From: Lunularia cruciata
Taxonomy: Eukaryota > Streptophyta > Marchantiopsida > Lunulariales > Lunulariaceae
Length of the DNA stretch: 64,000 bases
Direction of reading: 5' to 3'
Assembly: GCA_948567375.1 (NCBI GenBank)
Contig: OX419756.1
Coordinates: forward strand, 27,604,333-27,668,332
The notes beneath the pieces were generated by a model. It was not told the origin of the DNA. It worked only from the letters and a program-made list of their open reading frames with translations, and made no database searches. Every line of letters starts with the position of its first letter. The stretch's first letter is position 1. Both the position numbers and the translations under genes were made by a program. Shown piece after piece: positions 45,709-56,893 of the stretch.

Positions 45709-46160
45709 TGATAAGAACCAAGCTTCCTACTCTTTGAAGTGGAAGGTCTATCACTCCCTCTTATCTCTGATGTATCAGACATCACTACTGCAATACTAGA
45801 CCTCTCTCTTTGTATCACAGCTCACAAGCATCAAGTAGGTTCTCTCACGTAGCACTAGTAGCCTCTAATATTGAGATATCAAAAGACAATCTTGAGATGA
45901 TGTTAGGCAATTCAGGACTTCACGAAATGCAAGGAAGAGGTGTTGGGAATCACCCTTGTTGAGGAACTGACTGAAATAAGAGTAGAAAACACTCTTATAT
46001 ACACTTCAGTAAACCCTAGGGGGTTGCTTTGCTTAACCCTAATTAGGGCTGCGCCCACTCTTTACCCTAAGTAGAGGACATTTGGCAGGGCTTCTAGAGG
46101 ATTCTAACAAAACCCTAAAGTCAAGAGAAGTCTCTAAACTAGAGATTAACTAAACTAACA
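45709..46160 (-). repeat. 5' LTR (promoter LTR) of element B
   Basis: Near-identical to 41076-41526. In sense direction, telo-box text (TTAGGGTTAAG, CCTAGGGTTTAC; plus-strand 46011-46042) is followed by a TATATAAG box (plus-strand 45996-46002). Confidence 0.95.
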
Positions 46161-46165
46161 TATTG

Positions 46166-47107
46166 TTTTCATATACTCTCTCACTTGATCAGTTTTTGGA
46201 CAATCCTGAAGACTTAATCTCACTCCTGATTCTACAGGATTGTAAACAAGTTTACAATCTTGCATATGAAAACGAGTAAGAATCTCTCTTAAATATTTCT
46301 CTTGAGTTAGACTGATCTTTCTTTGTTTTCTGTCTCTTGTGACTTGCAACTGAAGACAATGACTAAGTCTCCCATATCAATCATCTCTAAACCCTGTTTA
46401 AGAGACTCTTTGACAGAGAGGAGAAGAGAAAGATTATTGCTGGCAAGGATGGAGTCATCTACATAAAGAGGTAAGATGACAAAATGAGAACCAGAATGGA
46501 AGATATAGAGATTAGAATCAGCTCCAGAGCGCTCAAATCCCAAACCTAGTAAAAACTGATCAAACTTGTGATACCATTGTCTGGCAGATTGTTTGAGACC
46601 ATACAAAGCCTTGTAGAGCTGTAAAACCAATTGCCATTTTTTAGTGGCTTGTTGCTGCTTGTGTTGGTCAAGAGTCAACAAGCCAGGAGGAATGTGCATG
46701 CATATTTTCTCAGTCAGTGTGCCATTGAGAAAAGCTGTTTTGACATCAAGAGCATGCACTTCCAAATCATTCTGAGTTGAGTAAGCAAGCAACATGCGAA
46801 GTGTTGTCAATTTGACAACGGGAGAGTAGGTCTCTGTGTAGTCAATACCTGGAACTTGAGAGAAACCACAAGCAACAAGTCTAGCCTTGTACCTTTGGAT
46901 CAAGCCTTGTGCATTGTATTTCTTCTTAAAAATCCACTTAGAGGTGACTGCCTTGTGACCTGTTGGTAACTCAGTGATGACCCATGTTTGATTGTTCTCC
47001 ATGGACTGAAGCTCATTTTGAATAGCCTCAAACCAATTACTGGAATCAGGTCCAGTGATAGCAGCTTCATATGTGTCAAGATCAGGGTCAGATGCAGAAA
47101 ATTGCAC
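46166..47107 (-). pseudogene. Reverse transcriptase of element A
   Basis: The main frame (46307-47107) has SNWFEAIQNELQSM, NQTWVITELPTGHKAVTSKW, YKARLVACGFSQVPGIDYTE, LDVKTAFLNGTL, ALYGLKQSARQWYHKFDQ and LPLYVDDSILA, the Copia reverse transcriptase core with the catalytic YVDD. A frame change near 46310-46350 moves the reading to VTRDRKQRKISLTQEKYL, which continues to the edge of element B. Otherwise the catalytic core looks sound. Confidence 0.88.
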
Positions 47108-47555
47108 GCTTAGTGCATTAGCAGACTCCTACAGTGCATCATATTTTTGACTTGAGTGCGAACCCTGGTGCCTTGACGGACAGAAGGTGATTAAACATCA
47201 TCTAGAGAAGGTAGAGGTTTTGGCTTCTTAGTGTAAACAATGGTAGAGGATCTTGGGGACCTGTGTGGAGTACCAAAACTAGAAGGTAATGACTGTAGTG
47301 AAGTAGGTAATGGAGAAGGAATTGTTGGAGCTGTTAGGTTGTGGATAGGAGGCGACTAAGACAGAGTTGGAGTTGGTGGGGATACACTGTGGGTAGACTG
47401 AGAACTAGAAGCAGGTGAGGAAATGAAAATTGTTGGATCACAGATGAAATCTAGTTGAACATCCTGAGTGTGAGAACATTGTTTATGTTCATGAGCATAA
47501 GTATGTTCTTGAAACTGAACATCTCTTGACAGAAAAATAGAGTTATCAGATATCT

Positions 47556-48541
47556 TCAGTAGTTTGTAAGCTTTACTATCCTGACTATAGCCAAGGAAAA
47601 TACACTTGGAAGACCTAGAATCGAGTTTAGATCTGGAAGAAGATGGAACATGTGCATAAGCAATGCACCCAAAAATGCAAAGTAGGTATAGATTAGGTTT
47701 ATAACCAAACCAGAGTTTGAAGGGTGTGATTTTGAAAGAGATGGCTTTGGTAGGACTTTGATTTTGCAGAAAGTTGGCGGTTTGTAGTGCTTCTCCCCAC
47801 TAAGGCTTGGGGAGTCTAGACTCAAATAACATAGTGCGGATTGCTTCCACCAATGTTCTGTTCTTTCTCTCAACAACACCATTTTGCTGAAGAGTATGTG
47901 CAGTGCTCAACTGGCGTATGATTCCTTTGCCTTTGCAGAATAAATGAAAATCTGCAGAGTTGATTTCACCACCATTGTCTGAGCGCAGCACCCGGACCTT
48001 CTGATTGAGTTGAGTCTCTGCATAGGTTACATATTCTTGGAAACAAGTAAAACTTCATGTTTGAACTTGAATAGATACAAGAATGTGTACCTTGTGTAAT
48101 CATCAATGAAGGTCACAAAATATCTGTAACCAGTGTAGGTAGCAGAAGAGATAGATCCACAAACATCAGAATGAATGAGAGCCAATTGAACAATGGCTCT
48201 GGTAGCTCCTTCTTGAGGTAAGGGATTTCGAGTTTGCTTGCCATGAAGACAAGGTGAGCAAACAGGAAACAAATTAGGATGGATCCAATCCATCCCAACA
48301 ACCAGATTTTGGTCTCATAGAAGTTGAAGTCAAGTTGAAGTCGTTTCTTGCTGATGTGCCCAAGTTGTCGATGCCATTGGGAAGTAATAACAGAAGATGT
48401 ATCCCTGGTTTGAATAGAGATTGAAGCAGCTTGAGATGACTGAGACTGAGTTGATGTAGAGATTGCAACATCTTGAGGTTGCTGAATTGACTCTCCCAAA
48501 AGCCAAAAGCCAAAAGTTATCAAATCTAGGACAGGATGCAA
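47556..48541 (-). pseudogene. Integrase of element A, frameshifted
   Basis: Three overlapping minus-strand frames carry it: 48113-48541 (HRQLGHISKKRLQ, part of the HHCC finger), 48027-48293 (CSPCLHGKQT, LIHSDVCGSI, YTRYTFLYLFKF) and 47556-47991 (LRSDNGGEI, LQQNGVVERKNRTLVE, FGALL-like end). The D-D-E catalytic residues are all visible but no single frame joins them. 47108-47555 is the Ser/Thr/Pro-rich linker between integrase and reverse transcriptase. Confidence 0.85.
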
Positions 48542-48690
48542 TCAGATTCTACAGATCATCATAAAGGAAAATGCTAATTTCCTTTAATTGAAATGATCCA
48601 TGTGACTTGCTCAACTGAAGTGCTGAATAGAGATTCTTGTTCAGCAAAGGAACATGTAAAACATCTTTTAGCATGTATGAGTTCCCAAAA

Positions 48691-49986
48691 CTAAGCAAGC
48701 TTAACAGAAACTGTCCCATGGCCTAGAATAGCAATGTTGGAACCATCAGCCAAGTAAACTTGTCTAGGTGGTGAATATGCTTCACAAACCAAGAAACATG
48801 TTTGTTGGTAGGTCATGTGCTGAGAAGCAGTAGTGTCAATGTACCATTGTTTGTCCTGAGTGACTGAGGGAACAACATCAACATTGTACAAAGAGAGGTG
48901 AGTTGTAGAAACATTGGAGTGATGGTGTTCCTTGCCTCCTTTCTCCTTTGCATCAGCAATGCGCTTGCGACAGTCTTTTATGTGATGTCCCTTCTTTGAG
49001 CAGTAGTGACACATGATAGAAGGTCTGAAGGAATTTCCTCTAAAAGATGTAGAGAAATAACTCTGATTCTGATTGGAAGATCTGTTGGAAAAGTTCTGAC
49101 TAGTGGAAGGATTCTGGCCAAAAGATCTATTGAAAGAGTTTTGACCGGGGGAAGAATTCTAACCAAAAGATTTGTTGAAAGGATTCTGACCCATGAGATT
49201 CATTTTTCCAACTCCCCTTGCCTTTACTTTTGTTTCTGTAAGAAGATGTAGAGCCTTGTGTGATTGCTAAAGCAATTGTTTGCTCTACAAGACCGTCATG
49301 CTTCATATTGATCTCTTCTTGAAGAAGAAGAGCAATGACATCAGAGAGATGTAATGCTTTCTGTGTTTGCAATGATTGCAGAAAATACTTGAAACTAGGA
49401 GGCATGGATCTCATCAAATGAAACTTAGCCTGTTGGTCATCAATTGGGTTGTTCACCGCAGCTAATTGGGTGAGGACTCCACAAAAAAAAGTAATGTGTT
49501 TCATTACATTGGTGCCTTCACGTTCAAATTCATCAAAGTGTCTAGTAGGTACATGATTGTGACATCATTGGTACCTTCATACATGGTAGTTAAATCTATC
49601 CATGCTTTGCTTGCCAACATGTGTCTGCTGATGGTAGGAATAAATTCAAGATCTAATGTTGAAGTTATTGTTTCAAGAGCAACAAGATTCCTATGCTCCC
49701 AATCAGGTAGAGTAGCTGTTGAGGTAGGCTTGACTTTAGTACCATCAACAATTGAGAAAATTGAAATCACCTTTAGTTTAAGGACAAGATAATGTTTCCA
49801 AGATTGGAAATAATAACCATTGAATTTTACAAAAGTGGAGTCAAATCGTATGGTTGGAGTAGCAAACATGGCACCAGCAGGAGCACCAACAGCAACAACA
49901 AAACCAACACTAGCACCAACATGAGCAAGAGCACCAACACCAGCAGCAAGACCAACACCAGCACCAAACATAGTGATTTGATTCAT
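48691..49986 (-). pseudogene. Gag and protease start of element A
   Basis: The Gag N-terminus (49504-49986) begins MNQITM, runs through a Gly/Ala/Val-rich tract and then FDSTFVKFNGYYFQSWKHYL, the UBN2-type core. After a frame change at about 49500, 49127-49504 continues (DDQQAKFHLMRSMPPSFKYF). 48691-49014 carries the zinc knuckle CHYCSKKGHHIKDC and the protease start WYIDTTASQHMTY. At least two frameshifts interrupt it. Confidence 0.85.
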
Positions 49987-50179
49987 AGAGGATAGTGGGG
50001 AATTTCCCTCCCAAAACCCAAAGAGAAAAGATACTTTTCAGAGGAGTAAAAAGAGACTTGTTTCTTTTAAGATACGCTAGTGTGTAAGAAGAGCAGACTT
50101 CTAAGAATTTTGAAATTGAGTGCTAAGGCGCCCCCTTGCAGCTAAAGAAAAAGTTCTAAGGCTTACAACTTTGATACCA

Positions 50180-50436
50180 TGTGAGAAAAATGTGATGTAA
50201 ACAGGGGATTGATAGAACAACAGATAATCCCTAAAATTGGGATTATATAGGTAGGTACATGGGCAAGCTCGAGAGGAACAAGAGTTGTGCCAGGGTAACT
50301 GACTTAAAGTAACTTATGCACGTTAGCTACCTACAATAGTCTAATGGCTAAACAGTAATATGTGAATAATAATAGTGAACAGTAATAATGAACAATAATC
50401 TAACGTAAAACACAAAACTCTTCATTATATCTAACA
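50180..50436 (-). repeat. 5' LTR of element A
   Basis: TGTGAGAAAAATGTG to ATCTAACA. The adjacent plus-strand CTTTGATACCA (50169-50179) is the complement of a TGGTATCAAAG primer site for the 3' end of initiator tRNA-Met. Confidence 0.9.
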
Positions 50437-50441
50437 GTTTA

Positions 50442-50815
50442 ATCTTCTTACAGGCTAGTGTATTTGGAGAAACAAGAAGTTCTTATTCCTCCTTTGAAGA
50501 GTGTCTCTTCTCTCTGGGTTTTGGAAGAGAATTTTCTCTTATATCCTATGTTAGTCTGGGTTTTGAGAGGGAAATTCTCCACTATCCAATGTGAATCAAA
50601 TCACTATGTCTGTTGTTGGTGTTGGTGTTGGTGCTCCTGCTTGTGCTTCTTGTGCTAGTGTTGGTGCTCCTGTTGGTGCTATGTTTACTACTCCAACCAT
50701 ACAATTTGACTCCACTTTTGTTAAATTCAATTGTAATTATTTCCAATCTTGGAAACATTGTTTTGTCCTTAAATTGAAGGTGGCTTTAGTTTTTTAAATC
50801 TTTGATGGTACTGAC
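50442..50815 (+). pseudogene. Leader and Gag start of element D
   Basis: The plus-strand frame from 50591 reads MNQITMSVVGVGVGAPACAS..., then TPTIQFDSTFVKFNCNYFQS, the start of A-lineage Gag, and is lost after about 70 codons where inverted element E begins. Confidence 0.8.
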
Positions 50816-51251
50816 GTGCCCAAGTCATCAATGCCCTAGGGAAGTAATAGCAAAAGATGTATCCCTAGTTGGAATAGAGATTGCAGCAGGTTGAGATGAT
50901 TGAGATTGAGTTGATGTAGAGATTGCAACATCTTGAGGTTGCTCAACTGACTCTCTCTAAAGCCAAAAGTTATCCAGTCTAGAATAGGATGCAATCATAT
51001 TCTGCAGATCATCATAAAGGAAAATGCTAGTTTCCTTTAACTGAAATGATCCATGTGACTTGCTCAATAGAGATTTTTGTTTAGCAAAGGAATATGTAAA
51101 ACATCATCTAGCATGTATAAGTTCCTAGAACAAGCAAGCTTAATAGAAACTGTCCCATGGCCTAGAATAGCAATGTTGGAACCATCGACCAAGTAAACTT
51201 ATCTAGGTGGTGAGTATGCTTCATAGACCAAGAAATAGGTTCGTTGGTAGG

Positions 51252-52363
51252 TCATGTGCTGAAAAGCAATAGCATTGATGTACCATTGCTTGTCTTGAGT
51301 GATTGAAGGAACAACGTCAACATTGTACAAAGAGAGGTGAGTTGTAGAAGCATTGGAGTGATGGTGTTCCTTGCCTCTTTTCTCCTTTGCAACAACAATG
51401 CACTTGCGACAACCTCTGATGTGATGCCCCTTCTTTGAGCAATAGTGACAGACGATAGAAGGTCAGAAGGAATTTCCTCCAGAAGATGTATAGAAATAAC
51501 TCTGATTTTGACCGGAAGATCTGTTGAAAGAGTTTTGACCAGCGGAAGGATTTGGGCCAAAAGATCTATTGGAAGAATTCTGACTAAAAGATCTGCTGAA
51601 AGGCATCTAACTAGAAAACCCATGAGATTCATTCTTCCAGCTCCCCTTGGCCTTACCTTTGTTTCTATAAATAGATGTAGAGCCATGTGAGACTGCTAGA
51701 GCAGTTGTTTGCTCTACAAGACCTTCATGCTTCATACTGATCTCTTCTTGAAGAAGAAGAGCAATGATATCAGAGAGATGTAGTGCCTTCTGTGTTTGCA
51801 ATGATTGTAGAAAATACTTGAAACTAGGAGGTTTGGATCTCATCAAAAAAGCTTAGCGTGCTGGTCATCGATTGGATTGTTCACTGCAACTTGATGGGTG
51901 AGGACTCCACAAAAATTAGTAATGTGTTTCATTACATTGGTGCCTTCACTCAACTTCAAATTCATCAAAGTGTCCACTAGCTTCATGATTGTGATATCAT
52001 TGGTGCCTTCATATACATGGTAGTTAAATCCATCCATGCTTTGCTTGCCAACATGTGTCTATTGATGGTAGGAATAAATTCAGGAGCTAATGCTTAAGTT
52101 ATTGCTTCAAGAGAAACAAGATTCCTATGCTCCCAATCAGGTTGAATAGTAGCTGAGATGGGCTTGACTTCAGTATCATTAACAATTGAAAAAACTAAAA
52201 CCACCTTCAGTTTAAGGACAAGATAGTTTTTCCAAGATTGGAAATAATTACCATTGAATTTAACAAAAGTGGAGTCAAATTGTATGGTTGGAGTAGCAAA
52301 CATAGCATTAGCACCAGTAGCAGGAGCACCAACACCAACAACAAACATTGTGATTTGATTCAC
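51252..52363 (-). pseudogene. Gag remnant of element E
   Basis: Separate frames read MNQITMFVVGVGAPATGANA, FDSTFVKFNGNYFQSWKNYL, EGTNDITIMKLVDTLMNLKL and RSKPPSFKYFLQSLQTQKAL. Together they match Gag of A, but at least three frame changes break it. Confidence 0.8.
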
Positions 52364-52603
52364 AAAGGATAGTGGAGAATTTTCCTCCCAAAACCCAGAC
52401 TAACAAAGGATATAAAAGAAAATTCTCTCCCAAAATCCAAAGAGAAGAGACACTCTTCAGAGGAGAAACAAGAGATTCTTGTTTTTCCAAATTCACTAGC
52501 ATGTGAGAAGATCAAACTTCTAAAAATTTAGAAACTTAGTGCTAAGGCATCTCCTAGCCGCTAAAGAAAAAAATAATTCTCAAGGCTTATTGATCTAATA
52601 CCA

Positions 52604-52812
52604 TGTGAGAAAATTTGATGTAAATAGGGGATTGATAGAACATCAGATAATCCCATAATTGGGATTATATAGGTACATGTGCAAGCTTGAGAGGAACAAG
52701 AACTATGCCTAGGTAACTCACTTAACTGACTTAAAATAACTTATGCACGTTAGCTACCTATACTAGTCCAACGTATGAACACAAAACACAGAACGCTTCA
52801 TTACATCTAACA
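52604..52812 (-). repeat. 5' LTR of element E
   Basis: TGTGAGAAAATTTGATG to CATCTAACA, adjacent to plus-strand CTAATACCA, a worn initiator tRNA-Met primer site. Shorter than the A LTRs because GAACAGTAAT-type units are missing. Confidence 0.82.
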
Positions 52813-53087
52813 CACACAGCTCTCAGTACTCGTACAATTTCTTGCCAAAATTTATCTATACAATTATCTAGATATACTATTTTCATGGGAACTGGACACG
52901 AGGCAATTCACTGAATATGAATCCGATGGGAAAAGTGTTCTAGCTCTTGCAATTGTTGAAGCTCCAAGCAATAGGCATACTGATTTTGGAAATTTGCATC
53001 GTAAGTACTATCTTGTGCAAAGGCAAGTGTGTGCTCGTCATCTTGAATCTATCTGCCCAACTAAACAATGCTCTTTACAAGTCATTA

Positions 53088-53485
53088 TGATAAGAACCAT
53101 GCTTCCTACTCTTTGATGTGGAAAGTCTATCACTCCTTATCTCTGATGTATCAGACATCACTACTGCAATACTAGGCCTCTCTTTGTATCACAGCTCACA
53201 AGCATCAATTAGGTTCTCTCACGCAGCACTAGTAGCCTCAAGACTTCACGAAATGCAAGGAAGAGGTGTTGGAAATCACCCTTGTTGAAGAACTAATTGA
53301 AACATGAGCAGAAAGCCCTCTTATATACACTTCAACAAACCCTAGGAGATTGTTTTGCTTAATCTTAGTTAAGGTTGCGCCCCTCTTTACCCTAAGTAGA
53401 AGATATTTAACAGTGCTTCTAGAGGATTCTAACAAAATCTGAAAAACAAGAGAAGTCTCTAAACTAGAGATTAACTAAACTAACA
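53088..53485 (-). repeat. 3' LTR of element C
   Basis: TGATAAGAACCATGC to CTAACA. The purine-tract complement CTTCCACTTAATGAG follows at 53486. Confidence 0.93.
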
Positions 53486-53699
53486 CTTCCACTTAATGAG
53501 AGTTTAAGACTATTCCCATTTCTACTACACATTCTATGTGTTTATCTTTAGGTAATGCTTTTGTAAACACATCTGTTGTCATCTCATGTGTAAGACAATA
53601 AACTAACTTCACAACATTCTCCTTTTCTTTCTCCTCTACAAATCTTCTTCTAATCTCAATGTGCTTAGTCCTTGGGTGATGTATAGGTTTATGCTGAGT

Positions 53700-56600
53700 G
53701 CTATACTTCCTGTATTATTACAGTACAATGTAGTAGGAATTTCTTGCTCAAAACCTAGCTCCTTAAGAAGTCTCCTGTTCCAAATGACTTCTTGAGTAGC
53801 ATTTGAGGCAGCCATAAATTCTGCCTCAGTAGTAGACAGTGCAACAAATGTTTGCTATTTACTATGCCAATTGATTGCTCCACCATTAAGCATAACTACA
53901 TATCCACAAGTTGATCTGTTGTTATATGTGTCATCTCCCCAACTAGCATCTGGATATGCTTCAAGATTAGAAGCAAGTATGTTACCTTGCCTTTTGTACT
54001 CCAAGAATGCATCTTGAGTACCCTTTAAGTACCTAAATACTCTCTTTATACCTTTCCAATGTACTTGTGCAGGGTTGCTAGTATATCTAGCTAGTGCTCC
54101 CACTGCATAACATATATCTGGTCTTGTACAGACCATGATAAACATTAGAGAACCAAGAGCACTCTGATACAACACTTTGTCACAGAGATTCACCTCCCCA
54201 TCTATGATTCTGCTGTGCTTCCACCCTAGATCAAGAGGTGTAGAGACAGGATTTGCCTCTATCATCTGATACTTAGCTAATATGGATCTCACATACTGTG
54301 GTTGGCTGATCCGGATCCATCCTGCTTCTCTCTCTGCTCACTTTGATTCCCAAAATGAGTTTTATAGGACCAAGGATAGTCATCTCAAAAACAGAGCACA
54401 AGAAATCTATCACTCCTTTGATAGATTCACTGTTCCCCAACAGAAATAGATCATCTACATATACAACTATGTATACATCATCTCTAGTATACACACTCAT
54501 GTCAAAATCTGCTCGTTTGAAATCCTGCTCTCTCAAGTATGAGTCTAGTTTCTCATACCCGGCTTTAGGAGCTTGCTTAAGGCCATATAAAGCCTTCTTA
54601 AGCAAGCATACTTTTCCTTTTCCTTTTCCTTCTGGAACATCCATGTAAATAGTCTCTCTCAAATCTCCATTGAGAAAGGCTGGTTTCACATCTAACTGCT
54701 CCTGTTCCCAATCTCTCTTTGCTGCAAGCTAGAAGCATGCAAATAGATCCATACCTGGCAACTGGTGCAAAAGTTTCTGAATAATCTATTGATGCTTTTT
54801 GATTGAAGCCCTTTGCAAAAAGTCTTGCTTTGTACTTCAGGATCTCATTCTCAGCTTCACGTTTGACCCTAGAAACCCATTTGCAACCAATTGCTTTCCT
54901 ACATGGTGGTAAATCAGCTAGTACCCATGTACCATTAGTTTGAAGAGACTTCTTCTCTTCTGCTATAGCCAACTCCCACTGACTTGAATCTGGTCTGAGC
55001 ACAGCTTGCTGTAAAGTGTCTAGATCACAATCTTCATGACATATGTAAGATTCATCTAACATCTCTTCTGATAGAAAATCAAGTCTGTCAATAGGTTTTC
55101 TATCTCTCTGTGATCTTCTTGGCTCTGTGTTTAGAAGATTCATGCACATCTCTTGACATCTCTGGAGTCTCACTCAAAGATTCTGCATCTGCAGTCTGCT
55201 TCTGGGAGTCATCTTTTGTAGTATCAAAATCAGAAACCATTGTCTGTTCAGGCCTTCTTTTGTACACCTTCAAACTCTCCTTTGGTGAACCATCAGCTTC
55301 AGGTAGAGATTGCTCTTCTGATGATTGATCTGAAAAACTGACTCTGCAGCTTGGGAAGATAGCTTGAGCAGGCTGATCAAACTAATCAGCTTGCTTCTGC
55401 AACTCATCACTATTCTCACTCCAAGTCCTCAATTCATCAAAGAGTACATCTCTTCTTCTGATGATCTGTCCAGACTTAGGATTGTATAGAAGATATCCTT
55501 TCAGTCCCTCTTCATATCCTACAAAAAGCATTCTCTCAGCCTTCTTTGTGAACTTCCTCCTCTGCTCCTTGGGGATATGAACATAGGTAGGACATCCAAA
55601 AACTTTCAAAGCTGAAAGATTAGGTGTCTTACCACTCCAACATTCTTCAGGAGTTCTTCCTTGCAATGCTGTGGTACCACTAATATTTCTAAGAAAATTT
55701 GCAATGCTAATTGCAGCACCCCAAAACTTTCTCTCTAGCTTGGCATGTTGGAGCATTGCCAATGCTTTGTCCACCAATGTCCTATTCAACCTTTCTGCAA
55801 CTCCATTCTGTGTAGGACTGTCTCTGGCAGTACAGTCAAGGAGGATTCCTTTTTCTGACAGAAAAGAGAGGAATTCCTCATTCCTGTACTCTCTGCCTTC
55901 ATCTGTTCTCAAGTGCTTGACTTTCCTCCTAATCTGCAACTCAGCCATGGCTACAAACTTCTGGAATTTTTGCAGCACTTCACCCTTGCTTTTCATGAGA
56001 TAGATAAAGCTCTTTCTACTGTAATCATCTACAAAGGAAATATAGTAGGCTGCTCCACTCAATGACTTCTCAGTCATGTATCCCCATACATCAGAATGTA
56101 TGACATCTAGAACACCTGAAGCTCTAGATGAAGATTTCTTGGGAATAGGAGCCTTGTGTGCCTTACCTTCTGCACACCCAATGTAGAACTTGAGTTTTCC
56201 TTTGGGATCTAGTTTCAACCCATCCAATACCTTCTCTAAAGCATATAGGTTTTGCACTGACAAGTGCCCTAACCTCAAATGCCAAAGATGGATATCATTT
56301 CTGTTTTTTGCTACCAATGCAGAATCAGAACCATCAGCTTCCATCAACTTGAACAGCTTCTCTTTGGCAGTACCATACCCAAGGACCAACTCTCCTTTCT
56401 TCAAAGTACATTGATATCTGTTGTTTTCAAACAGAACATCCACACCATGCTCCATGAGGCTATGTACTGATATCAAGTTCTTGGTGTAATCTAGAACATA
56501 CAATACATTTTTCAAATAGCCTTTTTCAGAACATCCCATGAAGGCAATAGGAACTTTGCCTGTTTCTAACACTGGATTCAGAATCCCAGGTCCACAACAA

Positions 56601-56893
56601 ACACTCTTGGGAATCTTCAGAGGTTGAAGAGTTGAGAACAGCTCCTTCTGATAACAGATATGAGAGGTGGCTCTTGAGTCCAAGAACCATCCAGAACCGT
56701 TTGAGGACAATTGTGATTCTGCCAACATACCACAATCCAGCTCTTTTGGTGAGTACCCCTCCTCATCGCTGACTATCTCATGGCACTCCTTTGAGTTGTA
56801 AGCTGAACTCCCCAATTTTGTCCCTTTACTGGATGAGGTCTCTTGCCTACCATCTTCAACTCTCGTTCTCTCCTTTGTCCTCTCTTGGGACAT
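53700..56893 (-). pseudogene. Copia pol of element C, frameshifted
   Basis: Several frames: 55382-56893 (protease FLDSRATSHIC; integrase WHLRLGHLS, YIGCAEGK, IHSDVWG, LRTDEGREY, SPTQNGVAERLNR), 54598-55173 (reverse transcriptase start, KARLFAKGFNQ), 54273-54689 (AFLNGDL, ALYGLKQAP, VVYVDDLFLL) and 53855-54292 (RNase H). In LRTDEGREY the Gly after the catalytic Asp is changed. Frameshifts separate each piece. Confidence 0.9.

Larger units (their letters stand above)
41076..46160 (-). mobile_element. Copia element B, near-intact, inserted in element A
   Basis: 5085 bp on the minus strand with exact target duplications TATTG (41071-41075 and 46161-46165). LTRs of 451 and 452 bp (41076-41526, 45709-46160) differ at only a few sites. 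It has gag (45018-45680), pol (41743-45021), a purine tract at 41527 and a primer site at 45696-45707. It is the youngest-looking complete element here. Frame changes at the gag/pol junction and at the end of RNase H suggest it is no longer autonomous. Confidence 0.96.
40124..50436 (-). mobile_element. Copia element A, interrupted by element B
   Basis: Minus-strand LTR retrotransposon bounded by exact 5-bp target duplications GTTTA (40119-40123 and 50437-50441). LTRs are 40124-40368 and 50180-50436. Removing element B leaves about 5.2 kb with gag, protease, integrase, reverse transcriptase and RNase H in Copia order. Several frameshifts break the polyprotein. It inserted into the leader of a related element, D. 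Confidence 0.93.
39696..50815 (+). mobile_element. Copia element D (A lineage), 5' part only, interrupted by element A
   Basis: It has a plus-oriented LTR (39696-39935), a primer site at 39936 and an untranslated leader to 40123. After removal of element A (40124-50436, plus one GTTTA) the leader continues at about 50442 into a gag start (50591 onward). Near 50815 it meets inverted element E. A leader segment of about 40 bp, including TTAGATTTTATTTTTTTCTT, is duplicated at 39957 and 40054. Confidence 0.8.
50816..52812 (-). mobile_element. Copia element E (A lineage), truncated, inverted next to D
   Basis: The minus-strand 5' half of an A-type element: LTR 52604-52812, leader, Gag (52363 down to about 51440), zinc knuckle and protease region, ending within sequence equivalent to 48340-48540 of A. 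Integrase core, reverse transcriptase, RNase H and the 3' LTR are missing. Confidence 0.8.

Noticed and set aside
46005-46075. Telomere-like AACCCTA repeats
   Set aside because: They are spaced telo-box motifs inside LTR promoters, not a tandem telomeric array.
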